A stretch of DNA of 64,000 nucleotides from an uncultured Oscillospiraceae bacterium (GTDB lineage Bacteria > Bacillota > Clostridia > Oscillospirales > Oscillospiraceae): assembly GCA_934589835.1 (NCBI GenBank), contig CAKTOK010000003.1:13806-77805 (forward strand). Reading direction: 5' to 3'. Made by a program: the position numbers and the translations under genes. A model generated the notes under the pieces. That model saw only the letters and a program-made list of their open reading frames with translations, had not been told where the DNA came from and searched no databases. This document shows, in pieces, positions 8,565 through 17,085 of this stretch (its first letter is position 1; each line of letters opens with the position of its first letter).

Positions 8565-9669
8565 GTGGATTCTTGACGGACAAAAACCGGCATTTGCCTA
8601 CTCCCAGCGCCTGCTCGAGCTGATGCCGGAACGACTGCTGCAGGTGATCCGGTACCAGCGCCAGCGCCGTACCGGCAAAGCCGCCGCCGTGGACGCGGAC
8701 GGCGCCCTGCCCGCCCAGCGCGCGGCGGCACAGGGCCAGCGTTACCGCCAGCGCCTGATGGCGCGGCTCGCCTGCCGCCACGTTCTGCAAATACTGCCAC
8801 GAGGAGACGCCGGAGGCGTTGACCAGCGCCAGAAACGCCGCAAAATCGCAGCGGCGCAGGGCGTCCGCCTCTGCGGCCGCCCGCCGGTTCTCATCAAACA
8901 CGTGGATGGCCCGCAGCACCGCCCGATCCCCTGCGGCGGCCCGCACGCGGGGGATGGCGCGGTAGAACGCGGCCTCGTCCACCTCCCGCAGGTATGTCTT
9001 GCCGAATACGCGGCATACCTGCCCCAGCTCGTCGGGGATGGCGGCATAGTCTGCCGTCAGCGTCGTGTGATCCGCGCCGCTGTCCACGATGCACAGGGCG
9101 TGGCCGCTGCGGCGGAGGTCGCAGTCGATGCGCTCCACCGCCGGATGCGCCGGATCGGCGAAGTCCATATACACCAGGCCCTCCACGCTGGAGGCCATCT
9201 GATCCATCAGCCCGCAGGGCTTGCCGAAATAGTCCCGCTCCGCCGCCTGTCCCATGCGCGCGATGTCCTCATCGGACACGGCGCCGCCGCAGAACAGGCC
9301 GTTATACACGCGGCCCAGCAGCACCTCCAGCGCCGCAGAGCTGGAGAGTCCCGACCCCACCGGCACATGGGAGGTCACATGGATATCCGCGCCGGACAGC
9401 GCCGCGCCGCGGCCGGCGAACTGCGCTGCCATGCCGCGCACCAGCGCCGCCGTGGTGTTCCGCTCCTCCTCCCGGGGGTCCCACGCGCCCAGCGGTATCG
9501 CCACCGGCTCATAGCCCTCGGAAAAGACCCGCAGCACGCCGCTGCCGTTGGGCGACGCCTCCGCCTGCATTGCCAGATCAATGGCGGCTGCCAGCACGCA
9601 CCCGTGCTGGTGATCGGTGTGGTTGCCGCCCAGCTCCACCCGTCCGGACGCTGAAAATCGCTGCTCCAT
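8539..9669 (-). CDS. galK: Galactokinase (GHMP kinase family)
   Basis: 376 residues. Galactokinase signature near the N-terminus (SASGRVELGGNHTDHQHG), the GHMP ATP-binding motif PVGSGLSSSAALE, and the C-terminal motif VHGGGFAGTALALV. It phosphorylates galactose in the Leloir pathway. The start at 9669 is set by AGGAGGG seven bases upstream. The protein begins directly at the signature, so it is shorter at the N-terminus than typical galactokinases (about 390-430). No galT or galE is adjacent. Confidence 0.85.
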   Translation of the reverse strand: MEQRFSASGRVELGGNHTDHQHGCVLAAAIDLAMQAEASPNGSGVLRVFSEGYEPVAIPLGAWDPREEERNTTAALVRGMAAQFAGRGAALSGADIHVTSHVPVGSGLSSSAALEVLLGRVYNGLFCGGAVSDEDIARMGQAAERDYFGKPCGLMDQMASSVEGLVYMDFADPAHPAVERIDCDLRRSGHALCIVDSGADHTTLTADYAAIPDELGQVCRVFGKTYLREVDEAAFYRAIPRVRAAAGDRAVLRAIHVFDENRRAAAEADALRRCDFAAFLALVNASGVSSWQYLQNVAAGEPRHQALAVTLALCRRALGGQGAVRVHGGGFAGTALALVPDHLQQSFRHQLEQALGVGKCRFLSVKNPLAARGTDC

Positions 9670-9732
9670 GGCCTGCCCTCCTGTTATGCTTACCTGCATC
9701 ATAGACCGGACCGCCGCCGCTGTCAACTGCTC

Positions 9733-9762
9733 TTGCATTTCCTACCTCTCCGGTGGTATAAT
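9733..9762 (+). promoter_or_regulatory. Promoter of the rrf2 gene
   Basis: TTGCAT (9733-9738), 18-bp spacer, perfect TATAAT (9757-9762), then AAAGGAGG before the ATG at 9796. Confidence 0.75.
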
Positions 9763-9795
9763 AGGCGCATCCATCATACGAAAGGAGGCCTTCCC

Positions 9796-10221
9796 ATGAT
9801 CTCCACAAAGGGCCGCTACTCCGTCCGCATCCTGCTGGACCTGGCGGAGCACCGCGGCGGCGGCTATATCCCCATGAAGGAGGTGGCCGCGCGGCAGGAA
9901 ATTTCCCTGAAATACATCGAGCGCCTGATGCCCGCGCTGAAGGCGGCGGGCCTGATCGACAGTGTTCACGGCGCCGGCGGCGGCTACCGCCTGACCCGCG
10001 AGCCGGAGGATTACACGCTCTGGGAGATCCTGACGCTGGCGGAGGGCGATCTGGCCCCCGTCTCCTGCCTCCAGCAGAACGCCCCGCCCTGCCAGCGGGC
10101 GGCGGAGTGCCGCACCCTGCCGGTCTGGCAAGGCTACTACGATGCAACGAGGTCCTATTTCTCCGGTATCACGCTGGCGGATCTGATGAACACGCCGCAG
10201 GGCGGCAATTATGTAATATAG
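9796..10221 (+). CDS. Rrf2-family transcriptional regulator (IscR/CymR-like)
   Basis: 141 residues, typical Rrf2 length. N-terminal winged helix MISTKGRYSVRILLDLAEH with SLKYIERLMPALKAAGLI. Three cysteines follow in the region where IscR binds its iron-sulfur cluster (SCLQQNAPPC, then QRAAECRTL), but with C-x7-C-x5-C spacing instead of IscR's C-x5-C-x5-C. It could sense Fe-S or cysteine status. The suf operon at 57-62 kb is a natural target candidate, but no isc gene is adjacent. It is monocistronic, followed by a strong twin hairpin. Confidence 0.88.
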   Translation: MISTKGRYSVRILLDLAEHRGGGYIPMKEVAARQEISLKYIERLMPALKAAGLIDSVHGAGGGYRLTREPEDYTLWEILTLAEGDLAPVSCLQQNAPPCQRAAECRTLPVWQGYYDATRSYFSGITLADLMNTPQGGNYVI

Positions 10222-10223
10222 CG

Positions 10224-10316
10224 GCAGGCAGCTTGTCAAAAAAGTCCGAACGGACTTTTTTGACAAGCTGCCTGCAAAATCGCAAAATAAAAAACCGTAT
10301 TTTATTTTGCGATTTT
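10224..10316. repeat. Twin-hairpin palindromic repeat, copy 1
   Basis: Two adjacent near-perfect hairpins. The first (10224-10275) has 25-bp arms beginning GCAGGCAGCTTGTC with a central AA. The second (10276-10316) has 17-bp arms (AAAATCGCAAAATAAAA and complement) around a short loop. A second copy sits at the right window edge. It lies three bases after the rrf2 stop and may serve as its terminator. It looks like a dispersed REP/MITE-like element. Confidence 0.85.
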
Positions 10317-10657
10317 GGTCGCTGCGGCGGGTGATTGGACGCGAAAGGGAACCCTGATGGTTCCCTTTCACACGATCCTTCCCTCCGATACTTGTGACTT
10401 GGCAGGTTTTTTGACAGTCTGAAGCGGGGCGTATGCCCCGCTTTTTCTGTTGTCTCAGTCTGCCGGAAAGCCGCCGGAAGCTCCCTGATCTGAATGATAA
10501 GAACTGCCGATAGGGGGGGTGCGGGGCGCGCATAGGCGGCAGCCTGCCTATGAGGCGCGCACGCCGCCTGCGGCAAAAACGGGTTTATGGCGGCAGCGAA
10601 GACGACGGCCGGAGGTGTGCGCGGCGGTGCGGTTTTGTGCGGGACGAGCCGGAACGG
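10317..10657. other. Structured intergenic region without an evident gene
   Basis: After the repeat come an 11-bp hairpin (10343-10369, GAAAGGGAACC and complement) and a clear + strand intrinsic terminator (10422-10446). A GC-rich stretch with partial inverted symmetry around 10527-10562 follows. I see no credible ORF or start signal. A terminator with no gene before it hints at a short transcript ending at 10446, but I found no convincing promoter. Confidence 0.4.
10422..10446 (+). terminator. Orphan intrinsic terminator
   Basis: AAGCGGGGC, loop GTAT, GCCCCGCTT, then a T-run; about 200 bp beyond the rrf2 stop and not next to any recognised gene. Confidence 0.8.
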
Positions 10658-11539
10658 TCAGCGCAGCAGCTCCACCGCACCGGGGAGATTTTCGATCTCC
10701 ACCCGCGCGGCGCTGGGGGCGTACTCCCCGTCCAGCGACCAGGAGATGTGGCTCTGTGTGGTGAGCGTCACGCGCTGCACATGGCGGAAGATGACGCCGG
10801 GGCAGTCATACTGCATCCGTGTCATGGCGGCGATGAGGTTTTGCAGATCCAGCGCCGTTTTGGGCATCCGCAGAAGCAGCAGCTCGAACCGGCCGTCGTC
10901 CATTTTTACGCGGGCGGAGTCCAGCTTTACCAGCCCGCCCAGAGAGGTGCTGTTGCACACGGCGCCGAAGATAAAATCGCCCTCGAATACCTCGCTGTCC
11001 GCCTCGATGCGGCAGCTGTAAGGACGCAGGGAATCCAGATCGCCCAGCCCCTCCAGAATGTAGGCAAAGTGGCCCAGCGCGTTTTTCGCCGCCTGCGAGG
11101 CAGAGTAGGAGGAGCGAGTGAAGGCGCCGAAGGACGCGACATAGGCGAAATAGCGGTCGTTGTGCCGCCCGATGTCCAGCTTGCGGGGGCGTCCGTTGGC
11201 GATGTCCAGCGCCGCCAGACGGGGGTCGGAGGACAGATGCAGGCTGGCGGCGAAATCGTTGGTGCTGCCGTTGGGCAGATAGCCCAGCAGCGGCCGCTGC
11301 GCCAGCGTCATCAGACCGGAGATGGTCTCGTTCAGCGTACCGTCGCCGCCGGCGCAGACCACCACATCATACAGCGGCCCCCACTTGGCCGCGATAGCGC
11401 GGGCGTCGCCGCCGGCCTCCGTGAGAAAGACCCGCACCAGATAGCCGGCGCGGGAAAAGGCGGCCACCGCATCGAATAGGGGGGCGCTGGATTTTGTTTT
11501 GCCCGCCCGTGGGTTGACAATGAACAGGAGCTTTTTCAT
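10658..11539 (-). CDS. Diacylglycerol/lipid kinase family protein (YegS/DgkB-like)
   Basis: 293 residues, the usual size. The N-terminus MKKLLFIVNPRAGKTKS and the glycine-rich VVVCAGGDGTLNETISGL with LGYLPNGSTNDFA are the nucleotide-binding motifs of the DAGK catalytic domain. It most likely phosphorylates diacylglycerol or a related lipid in membrane turnover. It is divergent from the AI-2E family gene and stands alone. Confidence 0.9.
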   Translation of the reverse strand: MKKLLFIVNPRAGKTKSSAPLFDAVAAFSRAGYLVRVFLTEAGGDARAIAAKWGPLYDVVVCAGGDGTLNETISGLMTLAQRPLLGYLPNGSTNDFAASLHLSSDPRLAALDIANGRPRKLDIGRHNDRYFAYVASFGAFTRSSYSASQAAKNALGHFAYILEGLGDLDSLRPYSCRIEADSEVFEGDFIFGAVCNSTSLGGLVKLDSARVKMDDGRFELLLLRMPKTALDLQNLIAAMTRMQYDCPGVIFRHVQRVTLTTQSHISWSLDGEYAPSAARVEIENLPGAVELLR

Positions 11540-11703
11540 GGCTCTCCTCCTCTTGCGTGGCGATGAGTGAACTGCGGTGTGCAGTACGTCCGCCCATTAT
11601 GCCATAAAACAGCGGGAAAAGCAACAGGCAGAGCCACAGGCGTGTCTGCCCTGTCTGCCGTCGGCAGACAGGGGACGGACCGTGCAGGGCGGGCGAAAAA
11701 ATC

Positions 11704-11732
11704 TTGCAAATCGGGGCGCGGTCGGCTATGAT
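11704..11732 (+). promoter_or_regulatory. Promoter of the AI-2E/thioesterase/DUF3810 operon
   Basis: TTGCAA (11704-11709), 17-bp spacer, TATGAT (11727-11732), followed by AAAGGAG and the ATG at 11754. Confidence 0.75.
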
Positions 11733-11753
11733 AAAGGGAAAGGAGTGGTGCGG

Positions 11754-13019
11754 ATGAAAAGACGGAACCAATATGTAAAATGGGGGCTGACGGCGTTCTG
11801 TACCGTCTGCGCCGTGATGGTCTTTTACGATACGTTTTACATGGGCGCAACGCTCCAGCGTTTTGTCAACAAGCTGTTTACCGTGCTGGCGCCGGTGCTG
11901 TACGGCTGCGTGATTGCCTACCTGCTGACGCCGGTGATGAACTGGATCGAGAGAGCCATCCACAGGGCGTGGCAGAAGCTGCTGCCCAAGCGGCAGGTGA
12001 AAAACGCTGCGGGTATCCTGCGCTTTGTCAGCATCCTGCTGGCGGAGTCGGTGGCCATTCTGCTGGTGTATCTGCTGATGAGCGTTCTGATCCCTCAGCT
12101 CATCGACAGTGTGACCATGCTCATCAACAACGCAGAGGCATATTACTACAAGGTGTACAACTGGGCGGACGCCCTGCTGGACAGCGAAAATGAGGTGGCC
12201 GTCTGGGTGGCGGACTTCGTGACAAAATACTACAACGACGGCGTGACGCTGCTGAAGGATCACATCCTGCCCTGGGCGCAGACCACGGTGGGCAAGCTCA
12301 CCGGCGGCATCTGGAGCGGCATCTGGAGCGTGGTCAGCTTTGCCACGGACCTGATCGTGGGCATCATCGTGTCCATCTATCTGATGACCATGAAGGAAAA
12401 GAGCCTGGCCCGCTGCTGCAAGGCGGTATACGCCCTGTTCGATGAGAAGAAGGCCAACGCCGTGATCCACGGCACCCGTCAGGTAGACCGCATTTTCTCA
12501 GGCTTTGTCCGCGGCAAGCTGCTGGATTCCCTCATCATCGGCGCGCTGTGCTTCGTGGGGTGCAGCATCCTGAAGATGCCCTACACGCCGCTGGTCAGCG
12601 TGGTGGTGGGCGTTACCAACATCATCCCGTTCTTCGGGCCCTTCCTGGGGGCGATCCCGTCGGCGTTTTTGATCCTGCTGGTCAGCCCCAAGCAGTGCCT
12701 GATCTTCGTGATCTTCATCGTGGTGCTCCAGCAGTTCGACGGCAATATCCTCGGCCCCAAGATCCTGGGCGACGCCACAGGGATCTCCAGCTTCTGGGTG
12801 ATCGTGGCCATTCTGGTGGGCGGCGGCTTCGGCGGCGTGCTGGGTATGTTTTTGGGCGTGCCCATCTTCGCCTGCGTGCAGGAGCTGGTCAAGTACCTGC
12901 TGGACCGGCGGCTGCGCCGCCGCGATATGCCCACGGAGGCCTATGCCTATGTGGATCGGGCAAGGGAGGCAGGAGCGGAGGCTCCGACACAGCACGTACC
13001 GGAGGAACGCCATGACTGA
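11754..13019 (+). CDS. AI-2E family (PerM/TqsA-like) membrane protein
   Basis: 421 residues with about eight membrane segments and the family's C-terminal core: VVVGVTNIIPFFGPFLGAIPS and then VLQQFDGNILGPKILGDATGISSFWV. Members are exporters or permeases, some for autoinducer-2, some for ions; the substrate cannot be told here. The ATG at 11754 is preferred over upstream frame extension because it follows the promoter and AAAGGAG. It overlaps the next gene by 8 bp, indicating an operon. Confidence 0.92.
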   Translation: MKRRNQYVKWGLTAFCTVCAVMVFYDTFYMGATLQRFVNKLFTVLAPVLYGCVIAYLLTPVMNWIERAIHRAWQKLLPKRQVKNAAGILRFVSILLAESVAILLVYLLMSVLIPQLIDSVTMLINNAEAYYYKVYNWADALLDSENEVAVWVADFVTKYYNDGVTLLKDHILPWAQTTVGKLTGGIWSGIWSVVSFATDLIVGIIVSIYLMTMKEKSLARCCKAVYALFDEKKANAVIHGTRQVDRIFSGFVRGKLLDSLIIGALCFVGCSILKMPYTPLVSVVVGVTNIIPFFGPFLGAIPSAFLILLVSPKQCLIFVIFIVVLQQFDGNILGPKILGDATGISSFWVIVAILVGGGFGGVLGMFLGVPIFACVQELVKYLLDRRLRRRDMPTEAYAYVDRAREAGAEAPTQHVPEERHD

Positions 13020-13434
13020 GCAGTTGAAGGAGAAGCTGTTGGATTTCGGCAACAACAGAGAGCCGTTTCTGACCCATAATCATATGTACACTGCCGATAT
13101 GGCTGACGGCACGGCTACGGTGCTGCTGCCCATGTGCCGCGAGAGCCTGAACCGCTGGGGCGGCGCCCACGGCGGCATCCTGTTCGCCCTGTGCGACGTG
13201 GCCATGGGGATGGCCATCATGACCCTGCGGCAGGAGATGGTGGTAACGGTGAACGCCGGCATCGACTATCTTTCCGCCGCGGCAGCGGGCAGCACCCTCA
13301 CCGCCGTGGGGAGGGTGGACCGCCTCGGCGGCAAGCTGGCGTTCTGCTCGGCGGAGGTCACGGACGAGACGGGCAGGGTGATCGTGCAGGCGCACTGCGT
13401 CATGAGCTTCACCGGCCGTCCGCTGCCCCTATGA
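13012..13434 (+). CDS. PaaI-type hotdog-fold thioesterase
   Basis: 140 residues, the common size for PaaI/YdiI thioesterases. The hotdog core is visible: RWGGAHGGILFALCDVAMGMA (helix and catalytic-loop region), VTVNAGIDYLSAAAAGSTLTA, and GRVIVQAHCVMSFTG at the end. Such enzymes hydrolyse acyl- or aryl-CoA thioesters. GGAGG precedes the ATG, which overlaps the upstream gene by 8 bp and, through its stop, the next gene by ATGA. Confidence 0.87.
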   Translation: MTEQLKEKLLDFGNNREPFLTHNHMYTADMADGTATVLLPMCRESLNRWGGAHGGILFALCDVAMGMAIMTLRQEMVVTVNAGIDYLSAAAAGSTLTAVGRVDRLGGKLAFCSAEVTDETGRVIVQAHCVMSFTGRPLPL

Positions 13435-14519
13435 GGGCGTATCTGTACCGGCGCCGCCCGCTGCTGCGGTGGCTGGCGGTGCTGGCGCTGTTTTTTACCG
13501 CCTACTTTTCCCTGCACACCAGCCGCACGGCCATGAACTGGCTGTGCGGCAGCGTGGTTTTCCCCGTCATGCGCCGTATCTCCCGTCTGTGCGACGGGTT
13601 CGACGGCTCGGTGGGGGAGGTGCTGATCCTGACGGCGGTGTGGGCGGGGTTGATCTGGCTGGCCTGCGCGGTGCGCCGCCTGCTGGCGGGGCCTCACCGC
13701 GCCGCAGTGCTGGCGGACCTTCTGCTGACCGCCGCCTGTCTGGCGCTGACGGTGTACGCAGGCTTCTGCCTGCTGTGGGGCGCGGCCTACCACACCGATG
13801 GGTTTCAGGAGAAAAGCGGCATCACGGCCCAGCCCGTCTCTGTGGAGGCGCTGGAGCGGGTGACGGTATATTTCACCGGACAGCTGGCCGATGCGGCGGA
13901 CGGTGTGCCCCGGGACGGGGACGGCGTGTGCGCCACGGACCGGAAGGCCGTGCTGGCCGCCGCCGACCGCGCCTACGACGGGCTGTACGGGGAATTCCCG
14001 TTCCTGCGGCTGGAGACGGGGCGGGTGAAGCCCTTCGGATGCTCCCGGGCCCTCAGTGTGCTGCGGTTCACCGGCTTCTATTTTCCCTTTACCGGCGAGG
14101 CCAACGTGAATATGGACAGCCCCGCCGCCTATCTGCCCGCTACCGTGTGCCACGAGATGGCCCACCAGCGGGGCATTGTGTCGGAGCAGGAATGCAACTT
14201 CGTGGGCATTCTGGCGGCTATCCGGTGTGACGATGCGGCGTACCGCTACGCCGGCTGGCTGGAGGGCTACGCCCATCTGTCCAACGCGCTGTACCGCGCC
14301 GATCCCGAGCGGTGCCTTGCCATCCGCAGCGCCCTGCCGGAGACGGTGCGGGCCGATCTGCGGGCGGACGCCGCCTACTGGTCACAGTTTCAGGGGCCGG
14401 TGTCGCAGGCATCGGAGAGCGTGTACGATGTGTTTCTCAAGACCAACGGGGACGCCAACGGCGTCCGCAGCTACGGCATGGTGACAGATCTGCTGGTGAC
14501 GTATTTCGATGCCGCGTAA
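13431..14519 (+). CDS. DUF3810-family membrane protein with HExxH-like motif
   Basis: 362 residues. Three N-terminal membrane segments (about 12-30, 58-80, 90-112) are followed by an extracytoplasmic or cytoplasmic domain with ATVCHEMAHQRGIVSEQECNF. HEMAH fits a zinc-metallopeptidase HExxH with a downstream Glu, so a membrane protease is plausible, but DUF3810 has no established function that I know of. The start overlaps the thioesterase stop (ATGA). The operon ends at the terminator just downstream. Confidence 0.82.
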   Translation: MRAYLYRRRPLLRWLAVLALFFTAYFSLHTSRTAMNWLCGSVVFPVMRRISRLCDGFDGSVGEVLILTAVWAGLIWLACAVRRLLAGPHRAAVLADLLLTAACLALTVYAGFCLLWGAAYHTDGFQEKSGITAQPVSVEALERVTVYFTGQLADAADGVPRDGDGVCATDRKAVLAAADRAYDGLYGEFPFLRLETGRVKPFGCSRALSVLRFTGFYFPFTGEANVNMDSPAAYLPATVCHEMAHQRGIVSEQECNFVGILAAIRCDDAAYRYAGWLEGYAHLSNALYRADPERCLAIRSALPETVRADLRADAAYWSQFQGPVSQASESVYDVFLKTNGDANGVRSYGMVTDLLVTYFDAA

Positions 14520-14527
14520 GAAAACGG

Positions 14528-14564
14528 AAGAGCCATGTGCCCTAAGGCACATGGCTCTTTTTTT
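14528..14564. terminator. Bidirectional terminator between the DUF3810 gene and ybaB
   Basis: 14-bp perfect stem (AAGAGCCATGTGCC and complement, loop CTAA) followed by a long T-run; lies between convergent stops. Confidence 0.9.
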
Positions 14565-14576
14565 CAGCTGGGACGG

Positions 14577-14942
14577 TCACAGACCAAGCCCAGGGAGGTT
14601 CAGACCGCCGGTCAGAGCGCTCATGGAGGCGCTCATGGTCTCCTCTGCCTGCCGCAGCGCCTCGTTGACGGCGGAGATCACCAGATCCTGCAGCATCTCC
14701 ACGTCCTCGGGGTCCACCACGTCCGGCTTGATGGTCAGGGCGGTCAGCTCCTTCTTGCCGGTGACAACGGCGGTCACCGCGCCGCCGCCCACGGAGGCGG
14801 TGAACGAGCGGTTCTCCACGTCCTCCTGCGCCTTGGCCATCTCCTGCTGCATCTTCATCAGCTTCTGCTGCATCTGGGCCTGCTGCTGCATCATGCCGGC
14901 GCCGCCGGAAAAGCCCTTGCGGGCGCTGTATCCCTTTGCCAT
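14577..14942 (-). CDS. YbaB/EbfC nucleoid-associated protein
   Basis: 121 residues, typical length. A Met/Gln-rich N-terminal helix ([23 protein letters not shown]) precedes the conserved core [22 protein letters not shown] and [18 protein letters not shown]. YbaB dimers bind DNA and often sit between dnaX and recR. Here dnaX is upstream (26 bp), but the operon stops at the terminator and recR does not follow. Confidence 0.94.
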   Translation of the reverse strand: MAKGYSARKGFSGGAGMMQQQAQMQQKLMKMQQEMAKAQEDVENRSFTASVGGGAVTAVVTGKKELTALTIKPDVVDPEDVEMLQDLVISAVNEALRQAEETMSASMSALTGGLNLPGLGL

Positions 14943-14968
14943 AGTCGGTTCTCCTTTATCTCGTCAGT

Positions 14969-16771
14969 TTATTTGATGGTGAAATGGTCCAGCTGCTTCC
15001 CGTTTTGCAGCAGCTCGTTGAGCTTGTCGCCGGCGGGCGCGGCAGGCGGCTCCCACGGCGGGGGATCGGCGGGCGCGGCCTGCGGAGGCTCCTGCGGCGC
15101 GGGGCGCGGTGCAGGACGGGGCGTATTCTGTGTACGGGGCGGCGCGGGCCGTCTGGCTGCCGGTGCGGCCTGCCCGAGCTCCAGTGCCACGCGGACCTCG
15201 CGGCCCAGATGGCTGCCGGTGACCTCCCGCAGCACGGCCACGATCTCCGGCTTGTCCAGCTGCTTCAGGGTGAAATCATCGCGGCACAGCACCCTCAGGC
15301 AGTCGCCCTCCACGATGCCGGACACCATGTTCAGCATGACCCGCACGTTCACGGGCAGGCGGCCCTTGTACTGGTCCAGCAGCCGCTTCCACACCGTACC
15401 GTCGCCGCCGGACGGCGCATCGGCTGCGGGGGCGGCGGGCTGCCGTACCGGACGGGCAGGCGGCTCCTCCGGCAGGCCGAAATCCCGTACGGCCTCCTCC
15501 GGCAGCGGAGGCTCCTCCGGCAGGGGAGGCTCTTCCGGCAGCGGCGGTGCTTCATAGACGGGCTGGGCCGCAGGATGCACCGGCGGGGTCTCCCGCTTCG
15601 GCGCAGGGCGCTGGGACGGCACGCCCCCCCGCTGCACCGCCTGCTCCAGTCGGGCCAGCCGCTGGTCAAGGGCGGTCAGGTCGCCGGACAGGCTCTCGTC
15701 GCACAGACGCAGCAGGCACAGCTCCGCCGCCGTGCGGGGACGAATGCTGTCGGCCAGCGCGGCGCAGCAGCTTTGCAGGGTGTCGGCCATGTAGAGAAAA
15801 CGGTGCATGGGCAGCTCCTTGCCCAGCTCCGAGAGGGTCTTGCGGTCATAGATGCCGGACAGCAGGGCGGCGCCGCCCTCCGGTGCAGCCTTCATCACGG
15901 TCATGTCCCGGGCCAGATCGCTGAGCTCGCCCAGCAGGGCGGCCACGTCCTTGCCGCCGCGGTACAGCTGGTCGAACAGCGCCAGCGCATCGGCGGCGTT
16001 CCGCGCCACCAGACAGCGCATGAGCTGCAGCGTCTGGGTGCTGCCCGCCAGACCCAGCGTGTCCAGCACAGTGCGGCTGTCGATGTCGCCCTCCGCCGCG
16101 CGGCACTGATCCAGCAGGCTCAACGCATCGCGCAGGGCGCCGTTGGCCATGCGGGCCAGGATCTCCGCGCCGTCCGCCGTCAGGGCGATGTCCTCCGCCG
16201 CCGCAATTTTCAGCAGCTGCTGCTCCATGTCGCGGGGCAGGATGCGCTTGAAGGAGAACCGCTGGCAGCGGGACAGGATGGTGGCCGGCACCTTATGCAG
16301 CTCGGTGGTGGCCAGAATAAACAGCAGATGCTCCGGCGGCTCCTCCATGATCTTCAGCAGCGCGTTGAACGCGTCGCGGGAGAGCATGTGGACCTCGTCG
16401 ATGATGTATACCCGCTTTTTCAGCACGGAGGGGGGATAGACCGCCTCCTCCCGCAGGGTGCGGGCGTCGTTGACGCTGCCGTTGGAGGCGGCGTCCAGCT
16501 CCGTTACATCCAGCAGCGTACCGGCATCGATGCCCGTGCAGCTGCTGCACTGGCAGCAGGGGGCGCCATCCACCGGATGCTCGCAGTTGACCGCCTTGGC
16601 CAGAATGCGGGCGCAGGTGGTCTTGCCGGTACCGCGGGTGCCGGTGAACAGGTAGGCGTGGCCCACGCGGCCCTCCGCCACCTGCCGCTGGAGCGTATCG
16701 GTGATATGGGATTGTCCCACCACCTCGGAAAAGGTCTTGGGACGGTACTTGCGGTACAGAGCCTGATACAC
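14969..16771 (-). CDS. dnaX: DNA polymerase III subunit gamma/tau
   Basis: 600 residues. Clamp-loader AAA+ core: LFTGTRGTGKTTCARIL (Walker A), a four-cysteine zinc module (CEHP...CCQCSSC), YIIDEVHML (Walker B) and ILSRCQRF (sensor/SRC). The C-terminal part has a Pro/Glu linker with three tandem PPLPEE units, then the tau-like domain. Two GTG codons compete: the one at 16777 abuts AGGAGGT, while the one at 16771 is seven bases from it and gives the family N-terminus MYQALYRKYRP, so I chose 16771. No A-rich slippery site for gamma frameshifting was seen. Confidence 0.96.
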   Translation of the reverse strand: MYQALYRKYRPKTFSEVVGQSHITDTLQRQVAEGRVGHAYLFTGTRGTGKTTCARILAKAVNCEHPVDGAPCCQCSSCTGIDAGTLLDVTELDAASNGSVNDARTLREEAVYPPSVLKKRVYIIDEVHMLSRDAFNALLKIMEEPPEHLLFILATTELHKVPATILSRCQRFSFKRILPRDMEQQLLKIAAAEDIALTADGAEILARMANGALRDALSLLDQCRAAEGDIDSRTVLDTLGLAGSTQTLQLMRCLVARNAADALALFDQLYRGGKDVAALLGELSDLARDMTVMKAAPEGGAALLSGIYDRKTLSELGKELPMHRFLYMADTLQSCCAALADSIRPRTAAELCLLRLCDESLSGDLTALDQRLARLEQAVQRGGVPSQRPAPKRETPPVHPAAQPVYEAPPLPEEPPLPEEPPLPEEAVRDFGLPEEPPARPVRQPAAPAADAPSGGDGTVWKRLLDQYKGRLPVNVRVMLNMVSGIVEGDCLRVLCRDDFTLKQLDKPEIVAVLREVTGSHLGREVRVALELGQAAPAARRPAPPRTQNTPRPAPRPAPQEPPQAAPADPPPWEPPAAPAGDKLNELLQNGKQLDHFTIK

Positions 16772-16796
16772 GGGCACACCTCCTCACACGGAAAAT

Positions 16797-16942
16797 AAAA
16801 CAGTCCTCCGCCCATAGCCGCGAAGCCGGCGTCCCCGCGGCACATGGATGATCCCTCTTAATGCTGCTCGGTTCCCCGCCTGACATGATTCGTGGGTATC
16901 CATTGCGCGAGACCGGCCCCGCAGCTATCGGCGGAGGACGAG
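16797..16942 (-). ncRNA. ffs: Signal recognition particle RNA (4.5S/scRNA type)
   Basis: Read on the - strand, the conserved apical domain is visible (16861-16893): ATGTCAGG, a GGAA tetraloop, then AGCAGCATTAAG, the universal Ffh-binding core. Flanking helices pair (GGGTA/ATGGAT region with GGGATCATCCAT). The ends close with GTCCTCCGCC (16930-16939) against GGCGGAGGAC (16803-16812), followed by a T-run as terminator. Length is about 140 nt, between the short E. coli-type and long Bacillus-type RNAs. Position just upstream of dnaX is common in Firmicutes. With Ffh it targets membrane and secreted proteins. Confidence 0.9.
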
Positions 16943-16953
16943 TTCACCAAAGT

Positions 16954-16982
16954 ATTCTACTACAAAACCTGCCGCTTGGCAA
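16954..16982 (-). promoter_or_regulatory. Promoter of the SRP RNA
   Basis: On the - strand TTGCCA (16977-16982), 17-bp spacer, TAGAAT (16954-16959); the start would fall just before the first helix of the RNA. Confidence 0.75.
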
Positions 16983-17085
16983 CAGTTTTTTCCCGCCCCC
17001 ATGCCGATTGTTTACGTTTTGTTCTTCCATTTGTCCCGCAAAACTGCTATACTGGCGTGGCTTCCAGACAGAAAGGGGAGATCAC

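Noticed and set aside
16400..16415. A-rich run in dnaX as a possible programmed frameshift site
   Set aside because: Only five A residues followed by G, located near codon 120, far from where gamma is produced, and no stop or stem signal follows in the shifted frame.
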